Of a DNA stretch of 64,000 nt, positions 25,657 to 33,302 are shown one piece after another; position 1 is the first letter of the stretch, and the number at the start of each line of letters is the position of its first letter. The stretch lies in the NCBI GenBank assembly GCA_947425245.1, contig CANDYU010000004.1:1-64000 (forward strand). The letters are read 5' to 3'. Both the position numbers and the translations under genes were made by a program. The notes beneath the pieces were generated by a model. The model saw nothing but the letters and a program-made list of their open reading frames with translations, was not told the origin of the DNA and did no database searches. The DNA comes from an uncultured Candidatus Saccharibacteria bacterium. Its GTDB lineage: Bacteria; Patescibacteriota; Saccharimonadia; Saccharimonadales; Saccharimonadaceae.

Positions 25657-26478
25657 TTAGCTGGCGAGTTTGACAAGAGTCTTGAGCGTGAGAACGACGT
25701 CGTTGATGGTGCTGCCGCGGGATAAATCAGAAACGGGGTAATTGAATCCTTGGAGGATGGGCCCGGCAACAGTGAAACCGGCGAGTTGTTCAAAGGATTT
25801 GTAGAGGAGGTTGCCGGAGTTGAGGTCGGGAGCAATGAGAACATTAGCTCGGCCGGCGACGGGGGAATGAGGTGCTTTCTTTTTGGCTACGGTAGGGTTA
25901 ATGGCGGCGTCGAGTTGGAGTTCGCCGTCAATGAGGAAGTCGGAGCGACCGGATGAACGGAGTTCGGCGACGATTTCGTTGAAGGTGGTGATTATTTCGT
26001 CGCGTCCGCCACTGCCAAGGGTAGAGAAGGAGAGGAGGGCGAGGCGTGGGGTGTCGCTCAGGATTTTTTGGCTGCTGATGATGGTTTGGTGGATGATCTC
26101 GAGGAATTGGGTTTTTGTGGGGTGTTTGCAGGCGGCCATGTCGGCAAGAAGGAAGGTTTCGGTGTTGCCAGAGGGGGTTTGGCGTTCCATGACAGCGAGA
26201 CCAGAGAAGGTTTTATAGGCGAGCGTAGTATCAGGCTTGTTGAAAGAGGAGTAGGTCGCCATGCCGAGGTGATCTCGGCAGGCAAGAATTACATCGCGAG
26301 AGGAATAGTCAATACCGGCGACCAGAGCGGCTGCGGCGTTAGAGCTAAGGGCGTCGCAGGCGGATTGGAGGTTGGTGGTGGGGATGGGGGTGATTGGGGC
26401 TACATCAGGGAGGGAATTGTAAAGGGCGAGAGCGGAGTTTATAATGGGGTTGTTTAGTTCGGGGAAGATGATGTTCAT
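25657..26478 (-). CDS. pta: Phosphate acetyltransferase-like protein
   Basis: 273 residues, shorter than the usual 320-330 of the catalytic Pta unit; the N-terminal region is condensed. The C-terminal signature is strong: DGELQLDAAINPTVAKKKAP, VAGRANVLIAPDLNSGN, GPILQGFNYPVSDLSRG. Pta interconverts acetyl-CoA and acetyl phosphate, fitting a fermentative organism that gains ATP with acetate kinase (not in window). Loss of N-terminal parts leaves open whether it is fully active. Confidence 0.9.
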   Translation of the reverse strand: MNIIFPELNNPIINSALALYNSLPDVAPITPIPTTNLQSACDALSSNAAAALVAGIDYSSRDVILACRDHLGMATYSSFNKPDTTLAYKTFSGLAVMERQTPSGNTETFLLADMAACKHPTKTQFLEIIHQTIISSQKILSDTPRLALLSFSTLGSGGRDEIITTFNEIVAELRSSGRSDFLIDGELQLDAAINPTVAKKKAPHSPVAGRANVLIAPDLNSGNLLYKSFEQLAGFTVAGPILQGFNYPVSDLSRGSTINDVVLTLKTLVKLAS

Positions 26479-26527
26479 AAAGATAATTTTAGCATAGTAT
26501 TAAGATATCTCATTATAATATAATCAT

Positions 26528-26590
26528 ACCCCCAGCTGGACGGTCGTAAGCTCCGAGAGTTCCTCTAACAAGCAACCAAAACTCTGGGAA
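26528..26590. repeat. Half of a family A hairpin
   Basis: Only the right arm (CTCCGAGAGTTCCTC, AACAAGCAACCAAAACTCTGGG) and the neighbouring CTGGACGGTCGTAAG are present, as in copy 1 at 10482-10696. Lies between the pta promoter side and cassette C10, with the TAGTATTAAGATATC short repeat next to it. Confidence 0.75.
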
Positions 26591-26629
26591 GATACTTATA
26601 CCAATCCTAGTTCTGGTGGGATATCTAAA

Positions 26630-26855
26630 CTTATCTAACCTAGTACGCCAGACAACGGATGGGGAAACCGTACCAACGATTGTTCGGGCCGTTCGACGGG
26701 CTGACGCCACTAGCATCGAAACCGAGGCTGTAACCTGCCAAACTAGCAGACCCAGCGTCGTAAACGGGCGAAGCCGTAGTGGACCAATGGTAGCCAGCGA
26801 TACCAAGACGCCGGGCAGAGCCGTAGTAGAGACCGACGTACCCGCTACGGACGAA
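26630..26855 (-). repeat. Variable cassette C10
   Basis: Encodes FVRSGYVGLYYGSARRLG...ending NNRWYGFPIRCLAY-stop. Core subfamily: against C16 its first 12 codons are identical apart from codon 9 (CTC/CGC), while later NNY codons differ (CGT/GCT, GCT/GTT, CAT/AAT). Head-to-head with C11 across a leader. Confidence 0.9.
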
Positions 26856-26967
26856 GCTAAAACCGAAATCGAATATCGTATTTCAGGGCACTTTTCAGTT
26901 AATTAACCCAAAACCCGACCAAAATAACAGAGTTAATTTCAATTTGAACCCGTATAGCCTATACTAC
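26856..26967. repeat. Leader between divergent cassettes C10 and C11
   Basis: Contains TTAATTAA, CCAAAATAACAGAG and AACCCGTATAGCCTATAC (palindrome with one arm replaced by the C11 border). Stops in all frames show that it is not coding. Confidence 0.8.
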
Positions 26968-27192
26968 TTCGTCCGTAGCGGGTATATCAATCGTAGTAAC
27001 GGCTCCGTGCAAGGAGCAGGCTTTTATAATCTATTATGGTCGTCAACCTCATCACCATATTTCCGCGATGGTACATCAGGACTAACAGCATTTAGCCTAT
27101 CAACTGTCACATCTACCGTTAATACCGCCAACGGACCATACTCACGTTGGGACGCTTACCCCATCCGTTGTCTGGCGTACTAGGTTAGATAA
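26968..27192 (+). repeat. Variable cassette C11 (plus strand)
   Basis: Encodes FVRSGYINRSNGSVQGAG...ending SRWDAYPIRCLAY-stop. More divergent than the core subfamily in the middle. Followed by two decayed copies of the 3' border. Confidence 0.87.
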
Positions 27193-27232
27193 TAGAAGCT
27201 TGCTCTTTCGAGAATGAAACAGCTTCCTCAGT

Positions 27233-27295
27233 TGACGTACTAGGTTAGATAGTTTTGTTGTTGGGTTTATTGGTTGGCGTATTGGGCTAGATAAA
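27233..27295 (+). repeat. Two decayed 3' cassette borders
   Basis: GACGTACTAGGTTAGATAG (27234) and GGCGTATTGGGCTAGATAA (27274) match the cassette 3' border GGCGTACTAGGTTAGATAA with few changes but have no cassette body in front. They show repeated loss or failed insertion at this spot. Confidence 0.65.
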
Positions 27296-27312
27296 TATAG
27301 TATAATGAGGCT

Positions 27313-28524
27313 ATGAAGGATTTTGAATATTTGTCAGAAAAGGAAGTGTACTTGGATGCGGCGTGTCAGAGTTTGCGGCCGAAATGTGTGGTGGAGGCGT
27401 TGAATGATTATTATTTTAGGCATAATTCTTGTGGGGAGAGGGTGAAATATGCGTGGGGTGAGGAAACGGATCGTTTGGTAGAAGGAGCGAGGGGGAAGAT
27501 TCTAAAGCTGTTGAAGCTAAAGGAGAAAGAGTACTTTGTGAGCTTTACCTTGAACACGACTTATGGGATTAACCTGATCTTGAATGAGATTAAGCCGGAG
27601 TTGGTGACGAAAGTGGTGACATCGGAGATCGAGCATAATTCGCCGTTTTTGGCGACGATGGCGATGGCGAGACGGCTAGGGGTGCCAAGGCTGGTCTTGA
27701 GGCGAGAGGAGAGTGGGGCTCTGATGATAGAGGGGGAGCTGGGGGAGATTGCGAGAGATTTAGGGGGGATGGAGCCGGAGGTGGAGATGGATTTTCGGGG
27801 GGCGGTGGTGGTTGTGAACTGTGCGGCGAACTTCGATGGGCGGCAGTTGGTGAATCTGAAGGAAGTAGTAAAGCGGGTACATAAGGATGGGGGAATTATT
27901 ATTATCGATGCGGCACAGGCGATGGCACATGCACATGAGATGTTGGAGAAGACGGAGGCGGATGCGATTTGTTTTTCGGCACATAAGATGTATGCACCGT
28001 CCTTGGGAGTGATTGTGGCACGGCGGGATTTGATTCCGAAGCTGGAGATGAACTTTTTGGGAGGGGGGATGGTGGACGATGTGCGGGCGACGGAATATGA
28101 CTTGAGTGCCTTGGGGAATGCGGAGCATGTGCATACGATTTTTGAGGCGGGGTTGCAAGCTTGGGGGGAGATTGTGGGGCTGGGGGTGGCGGTGGATTGG
28201 TTGTCGAAACGGACGAAGGCGGATAAACAGAGGCTGGAGAAATGTACGCGAGAGCTGGATGGGTTTTTGCGGGCGAAGGAGAAAGTGCGGATGGTGGGGG
28301 ATGAGGCGAATCCGACGATGAGTTTTTATGTCGAGGGGGTGGATTCGCATTTGCTGGGGAAGGCATTGGGGGCGTCGGGCGTGATGACGAGGACGGGATA
28401 TTTTTGCGTGCATTATTATTTGGATAAGGTTTTAGGGTTGCCGCCGCTGGTGAGGTTTTCTTTGAGTTATGCGACGCGGGAGGAGGATGTTGAGAGGGTG
28501 AAGGAGGCGATGAAGAAGATTTAG
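27313..28524 (+). CDS. Cysteine desulfurase / class V aminotransferase (SufS-like)
   Basis: 403 residues, PLP-dependent. The Schiff-base lysine is in CFSAHKMYAP, the cofactor aspartate/histidine region in IIIDAAQAMAHAH, and the likely catalytic cysteine loop in RTGYFCVHYY. It would provide sulfur for Fe-S clusters or tRNA thiolation by taking it from cysteine; no scaffold gene is adjacent. TATAAT lies 9 nt before the ATG (leaderless). The conserved 3' flank carries the TAGTATCAGGATACC short repeat and cassette C12. Confidence 0.9.
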   Translation: MKDFEYLSEKEVYLDAACQSLRPKCVVEALNDYYFRHNSCGERVKYAWGEETDRLVEGARGKILKLLKLKEKEYFVSFTLNTTYGINLILNEIKPELVTKVVTSEIEHNSPFLATMAMARRLGVPRLVLRREESGALMIEGELGEIARDLGGMEPEVEMDFRGAVVVVNCAANFDGRQLVNLKEVVKRVHKDGGIIIIDAAQAMAHAHEMLEKTEADAICFSAHKMYAPSLGVIVARRDLIPKLEMNFLGGGMVDDVRATEYDLSALGNAEHVHTIFEAGLQAWGEIVGLGVAVDWLSKRTKADKQRLEKCTRELDGFLRAKEKVRMVGDEANPTMSFYVEGVDSHLLGKALGASGVMTRTGYFCVHYYLDKVLGLPPLVRFSLSYATREEDVERVKEAMKKI

Positions 28525-28579
28525 TATCAGGATACCCCAGAGTTTTAGCATTATATATTATCTATGTTCCTATTCTTAC

Positions 28580-28792
28580 TCTAACCTAGTACGCCAGACA
28601 ACGGATGGAGAAACCGTACATGCGTCGACTCTGGTCATTTAGAGTTGTGCTGACGGCATCAAATAGTAGGTCGCTACCTGAAGCTAAGCCGGAATCGGTA
28701 AAAATGCTAGAAGATGCAGACCAGATATATCCATTAGTACCGTAATTACGAAGTGAACCATTACTGAGATAAATATTGCCGCTACGGACGAA
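28580..28792 (-). repeat. Variable cassette C12
   Basis: Encodes FVRSGNIYLSNGSLRNYG...ending SRRMYGFSIRCLAY-stop. One of the most divergent cores (no RW before the end), but both borders are intact. Head-to-head with C13. Confidence 0.83.
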
Positions 28793-28875
28793 CTAGTACA
28801 ACCTATACGGATTCAACTTGAAATCACCTCTGTTACTTTGGTCAGGTTTTTAATTAATTAAACAATATTGACCGC
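28793..28875. repeat. Leader between divergent cassettes C12 and C13
   Basis: GTACAACCTATACGGATTC is a decayed palindrome. CACCTCTGTTACTTTGG and TTAATTAA follow in the standard order. Confidence 0.78.
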
Positions 28876-29098
28876 TTCGTCCGTAGCGGGAACATCAATT
28901 GCGACTACGGCTCTACTCGGTATATTGGCTTTGCTGGCTACAATTGGTCAGCTGCCTCCTCCTCAGTTTACGGCTCTGGATCAACCGGTTTGACAGGTTA
29001 CTACCTCGATTTCAATGCTAATGACGTCTACCCGTCAAACGGCCCGGTCAATCGTTGGGTCGGTTTCCCTATCCGTTGTCTGGCGTACTAGGTTAGAT
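28876..29098 (+). repeat. Variable cassette C13 (plus strand)
   Basis: Encodes FVRSGNINCDYGSTRYIG...ending NRWVGFPIRCLAY-stop. Although on the opposite strand it belongs to the core subfamily: the same codon columns are NNC or NNT, so the two orientations share one ancestor or template. Confidence 0.89.
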
Positions 29099-29165
29099 GT
29101 GATTAGACAAATGGTATTGCTTTTTAAGAAGCTTGTGATATTATGGGGTTATAAGGGTTATTAGT

Positions 29166-30872
29166 ATGCAAGACCAAAATCAAAACACAAAACCAATAAA
29201 TCCGGTAGTGGGCAGTGCGAGCGTGGCTGGTGCGATGCCGACACCACCAGTGCCGCCAGCATCATTGGCATCGACGCCACCGACACCGGCTGGACGGCTG
29301 GCAGGCATGCAGAAGAAGGAAGATGCTCCAACGATTAATAAATCGCAGGATGTGTTTTTGCGGAAAATTACAGATAAAATAAAATCTTCGGATAATATCT
29401 TAGTGGCTTTGTCGCGAGATCCGTCAGTGGATGAGTTGGCGGCGGCGATTGGATTGACTTTGTTTTTGGATGGTATACAGAAACATACAACGGCAATTTA
29501 TTCGGGGCAAACACCGGATGCTTTGCAGTTCTTGCAACCGGAGGGGACTTTTGAATCTTCGACTGAAGGGTTGAGGGATTTTATCATAGCTTTAAACCGG
29601 GATAAGGCGGATAGTTTACGCTATAAATTGGAGGGGGATTTTGTACGAGTATACATCACCCCATACAAGACACAGATTAGTGAGGAAGACCTGGAGTTTT
29701 CTTATGGGGATTATAACGTGAACTTGGTTTTGGCGATTGGGGTGCCGTCGGCGGGGGATTTGGATGCAGCGTTGTCGGAGCATGGGCGGATTATGCATGA
29801 TGCGACGACGGTGGATATTACGGTCGATGTGCCGGGGAAGTTTGCGGAGATTGAATGGAGCAATCCGGATGCAAGTTCGGTGTCGGAGATGGTAACGAAG
29901 CTGATTTTTGCGGTACAGGGTTCGGAAGCGAATATGGATAAGGATGTAGCGACAGCCCTATTGACGGGAATTGTGGCGGCGACGGGGAGGTTTTCGAATG
30001 ATAAGACGAACTCGGAGACGATGCAGCTGGCTTCGAAGCTGATGGCGATGGGGGCGGATCAGCAGCTAATTTCGATGCATTTGACGGATGATAGCTATAG
30101 CCAGGGATATGGACAGATGGGGTATATGCAGCCGGTGGCGATGCCGGTGCAGGAACCGGTAGTGGAGACGGTGACACCAGAGCAAGTGGCAGCGGTGTCG
30201 GCGGAGTTTACGAATCAGGTTGAGGATATTGCGAAGGATCGGGTGGAGGATCCGATGGCGGTAGTGGTGCAGCCTGATGTGGTGCGGGATACGGTGCCGG
30301 ATATGTTGAAAACGGGAGAAGGGACGGGGATTGCAGATTCGGCAAGAGCAGCGGTAAACGCAGCGATGGCGGCAGCGACGGAAAATATTGCGGCGTCGGG
30401 GGCGAATGGAGTGGGGTTTGGTGATATGACTGGTACGCAAGCGGTGTCGGCAGAGACGAAACTCCAACAAGAAGTGCAGAAAGTGGCGGGGGTGACGAAT
30501 GAAATGAATCCGTCAAATACGACGGTGGGTGAGGCACCGGTTTTAGCGACGGGAAATCGAGATTATTCGCAGATGATGGCACAAGCTTTGGCGGGGACGG
30601 AGGGGGTACAGGCTGAGAAGCCAGCAGTGGTTGAGCAGAATAATGTGCAGCCGACGGTTGGCCAGAGGGTGAATGCTCCGGCTGGCACTCAGGTAGCGAC
30701 GATGGCGGTGCCACAAGAGGAGAAGCTGGAAGCGGAGCCGGTGGCGAATCCTAGTATAGTTTTGCCGCCGCCACCAGCACCAAACCCGGTGATGAATGGA
30801 GATATGATGCCGCCGGTTTTACCTCAAGTGCAAGCACCAGCACCGGGTGAGTTTAGAATACCAGGGATGTAA
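29166..30872 (+). CDS. DHH/NrnA-like phosphoesterase-fold protein with long disordered tail
   Basis: 568 residues. After a Pro/Ala-rich N-terminus (1-60) comes a domain of about 250 residues similar to DHH phosphoesterases: DPSVDELAAAIGL stands where the first Asp motif (DxDAxxS/G) would be, and LLTGIVAATGRFSNDKT matches the DHHA-type GIxxDTGxF segment. Metal-binding residues are partly replaced, so a binding or altered function is possible. Residues about 310-568 are low complexity (Ala, Pro, Val, Gln, Met). A GATATTATG box lies upstream. Next to truB. Confidence 0.72.
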   Translation: MQDQNQNTKPINPVVGSASVAGAMPTPPVPPASLASTPPTPAGRLAGMQKKEDAPTINKSQDVFLRKITDKIKSSDNILVALSRDPSVDELAAAIGLTLFLDGIQKHTTAIYSGQTPDALQFLQPEGTFESSTEGLRDFIIALNRDKADSLRYKLEGDFVRVYITPYKTQISEEDLEFSYGDYNVNLVLAIGVPSAGDLDAALSEHGRIMHDATTVDITVDVPGKFAEIEWSNPDASSVSEMVTKLIFAVQGSEANMDKDVATALLTGIVAATGRFSNDKTNSETMQLASKLMAMGADQQLISMHLTDDSYSQGYGQMGYMQPVAMPVQEPVVETVTPEQVAAVSAEFTNQVEDIAKDRVEDPMAVVVQPDVVRDTVPDMLKTGEGTGIADSARAAVNAAMAAATENIAASGANGVGFGDMTGTQAVSAETKLQQEVQKVAGVTNEMNPSNTTVGEAPVLATGNRDYSQMMAQALAGTEGVQAEKPAVVEQNNVQPTVGQRVNAPAGTQVATMAVPQEEKLEAEPVANPSIVLPPPPAPNPVMNGDMMPPVLPQVQAPAPGEFRIPGM

Positions 30873-30911
30873 GGTGGTGATGAAAGTGATGTTTCGTGGT
30901 ATGCTTAGAGC

Positions 30912-31712
30912 ATGAAAGAAAGTTCTAGGCAAGACGAAGGGATTTTGTTGATTGACAAGCCGGTGGGGGTGAGTTCTTTTGGGGTGGTGGCGAGAGTGCG
31001 GCGGAAATTGTCGGAAGAGGCGGGGTATGTCGAGGTAAAGGGGAAGGATGGAACCTTGCGTCGGAAGTTGAAGAAAGTGAAGGTGGGGCATACGGGAACA
31101 CTAGATCCGTTTGCGACGGGGTTATTGATTCTTTTGGTCGGGAAAGGAACGAAGCGGGCGGGCGAGTTCTTAAAATTGGATAAGGAATATATTGCAACGA
31201 TTCGGCTAGGCATGGTGTCGACGACGGGTGATCCGGAGGGGGAGATTACGGAATGGGACCGAGAACAAGGGGTGGAGGGGGCGGTTGAGCAAAAAACCGA
31301 ACACGGTTCGTGCCAAAAACCGAACGCAATCCCGAACAAAGAGGCTGTGGAAAAGTGTGTGGAAAAGTTTGTTGGGGAAAACTGGCAGACAGTGCCGGCG
31401 TTTTCGGCGGTGAAGATTAATGGGCAGCGGGCATATGAGTTGGCACGGGAGGGGAAGCAGGTGGAGATGCCGCGGAGGAAGGTGACGATTTATGAGATTG
31501 AGATTTTACGGTATGAATGGCCGGAGTTAACGATTCGGTGTAAGGTTTCGAGTGGAACATATATTAGGACGCTAGGGGAAGATATCGGGAAGGCTTTAGG
31601 GGTTGGGGGTTATTTGACAGCACTAAGGCGGACGCAGGTGGGGGAGTATCGGGTGGAAGAGGCGGAGGAGATGGAAGTTAGTGCCGATAGAGACTTAGAT
31701 CGGGGTCGATGA
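30912..31712 (+). CDS. truB: tRNA pseudouridine(55) synthase TruB
   Basis: 266 residues. Makes the pseudouridine of the T-loop in tRNAs. LLIDKPVGVSSF at the start, catalytic aspartate in HTGTLDPFATG, and later SSGTYIRTL. An insert of about 40 residues (EQKTEHGSCQKPNAIPNKEA) sits between the catalytic part and VPAFSAVKINGQ. Situated 40 nt after the DHH-like gene and upstream of rpsO, a conserved truB-rpsO-pnp order in bacteria. Confidence 0.96.
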   Translation: MKESSRQDEGILLIDKPVGVSSFGVVARVRRKLSEEAGYVEVKGKDGTLRRKLKKVKVGHTGTLDPFATGLLILLVGKGTKRAGEFLKLDKEYIATIRLGMVSTTGDPEGEITEWDREQGVEGAVEQKTEHGSCQKPNAIPNKEAVEKCVEKFVGENWQTVPAFSAVKINGQRAYELAREGKQVEMPRRKVTIYEIEILRYEWPELTIRCKVSSGTYIRTLGEDIGKALGVGGYLTALRRTQVGEYRVEEAEEMEVSADRDLDRGR

Positions 31713-31738
31713 ACATTAGTATGGTATTTTTTTAAAAA

Positions 31739-31763
31739 AAGCAAGCATGTGCTTGTTTTGGTA
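31739..31763 (+). terminator. Terminator after truB
   Basis: AAGCAAGCATGTGCTTGTTTTGG: a 6-bp stem followed by a T-run. Confidence 0.65.
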
Positions 31764-31822
31764 ATTAATAGTTTGGATTAGGGGTTGTGGAGAATTAAGA
31801 GGTGTGCTATAATCGGGAGTAT

Positions 31823-32089
31823 ATGATAAGTAGAGAGAATAAACAGAAGGCGATGGAAAAGCTCGCTCGCAGTGAGAAGGATGTGGGTTCTCCAGAGGTG
31901 CAGGTTTCTATTTTGACATCTCGGATTAAGGAAGTGACCGAGCATGTGAAACAGAATAAGCACGATTTTATGGCGAAGCGTGGTTTGATGCAAATGGTTG
32001 GTCAACGCAAGAAACTGTTGAAGTATCTTGAACGAACGAACTTCGATTTGTACAAGAAGACAATCGCAGAGCTTGGTCTACGCAAGTAG
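31823..32089 (+). CDS. rpsO: Ribosomal protein uS15
   Basis: 88 residues from ATG 31823, the normal length of S15. It binds 16S rRNA in the platform and acts early in 30S assembly. Conserved DVGSPEVQVSILTSRI and DFMAKRGLMQMVGQRKKLLKYL. TATAAT at 31809 is followed by CGGGAG before the ATG. The longer frame from 31802 begins upstream of the promoter box and is rejected. Confidence 0.98.
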   Translation: MISRENKQKAMEKLARSEKDVGSPEVQVSILTSRIKEVTEHVKQNKHDFMAKRGLMQMVGQRKKLLKYLERTNFDLYKKTIAELGLRK

Positions 32090-32103
32090 GGATGCTAGAA
32101 TAA

Positions 32104-32136
32104 AGGGAAGAGCTGGGAGACTGGCTCTTTTTTTGT
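32104..32136 (+). terminator. Terminator after rpsO
   Basis: AAGAGCTGG...CTGGCTCTTTTTTT; stem with seven T residues. Confidence 0.85.
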
Positions 32137-32228
32137 GGGTGGCGTGATGGACGTGTTTGGTTTTAGGAGCGGAGCGGGATAGAAAATATCCCCCTTCTCG
32201 GAAGAAGAGGGATGGGGAGGTTAATTTG

Positions 32229-33047
32229 TTACTGGGGGGGGGTGACATTATCGGGGTTTACAACGAGGAGCCAGCGGTATTCGGTCTCTTCGTGTTTTCG
32301 CTTGGGACACGGTTTCCATAGCGGGGAATTAGCTTTAAGCTCTCGCTTAGCCGGAAATTCTAAACGACTGCCCCAGTAGTTGGGGGGTTCGTTGTGCTTG
32401 GTGGCTTCCTGATAGGTAAAATCGATATATCGCTGCAAGCTGTTTTGAATGAGCTTGAGGCAGTAGCTGATCAGGATGCTACTGTCAGCCGGATTGACCT
32501 GGTCTTGCAATACAAACATATCGGCTCCCGCAATGTAGAGTAGAGCGTGTTTGCTCAATTCTTTGCGAATCTGTTTTAGGCGGGATTTGCTAGCATTCGG
32601 CTCGAGATCACGAGGTCGCTGACGACTATAAACTACCGGAACGTCGCTGATGTTAAAATGGATCGCTTGTTCCCCGTTATTGTTTTGAAAGAGATAGGCC
32701 ATACAGACACTGAACTCCTTACTGTGATTATTGCAGGCGGTGAGTGCTTTGGCGTCGTCTATTGTATGATAGCCAAACATAAACGATTCTTTGTAGTAAT
32801 TCAAGAGTCGCTCAATGTCGCTGTCGTCAGCGAACTGAGGGCGAACGGCGGGGAGACCGTGGATAGTTAGCTCTTGGGGCCCGCTGATAACCACTTCTGG
32901 TTTGGTGCGGTCCCGGATAACCTTGCCGATGGTAGTCCCGAAGTCCTCGATAGTAAAGTCGGGGATTTTGGACTTGGGAGCTCCCGAGCCGGAAAGGACT
33001 AGCGAGAGACGGGCAGTGTTTGCCGGCCTGTTGTGTAACTGTTTCAT
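32229..33047 (-). CDS. Hypothetical protein between rpsO and pnp
   Basis: 272 residues, basic at both ends, no signal peptide or membrane helix. It begins MKQLHNRPANTARLSL after an AGGAGG ribosome site. Codon use resembles the 14851-15621 gene and differs from the flanking housekeeping genes, so recent acquisition is possible. It splits the usual rpsO-pnp pair. No motif recognised. Confidence 0.75.
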   Translation of the reverse strand: MKQLHNRPANTARLSLVLSGSGAPKSKIPDFTIEDFGTTIGKVIRDRTKPEVVISGPQELTIHGLPAVRPQFADDSDIERLLNYYKESFMFGYHTIDDAKALTACNNHSKEFSVCMAYLFQNNNGEQAIHFNISDVPVVYSRQRPRDLEPNASKSRLKQIRKELSKHALLYIAGADMFVLQDQVNPADSSILISYCLKLIQNSLQRYIDFTYQEATKHNEPPNYWGSRLEFPAKRELKANSPLWKPCPKRKHEETEYRWLLVVNPDNVTPPQ

Positions 33048-33196
33048 AATAAAAACCTCCTAAGGTTCAATGTAGCCAAATATGGTATTTGGCCCATTTG
33101 TCTATTTTATAACAGATTATTATTTATGTCAATGTTTAGCATAGGTATTTCAGGCGGGATTAAGGTTTGGATGGGCGAGAAAGCGGAGAATCGTGA

Positions 33197-33270
33197 TATA
33201 ATAGAGAAGGGAAGAAAGTTTAATAATAGGAAGACAGCAGAAATTGGCCTTGGAACTCGGAGTTCCAAGG
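33197..33270 (+). promoter_or_regulatory. pnp promoter box and leader hairpin
   Basis: TATAAT at 33197-33202 starts a leader of about 95 nt. CCTTGGAACTCGGAGTTCCAAGG (33248-33270) forms a perfect 10-bp hairpin. In enterobacteria PNPase controls its own mRNA through a leader stem; a similar role here is inference. Confidence 0.6.
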
Positions 33271-33302
33271 CGGATTTCTGGAGTTTTCCTAGGAAGGAAA
33301 AG

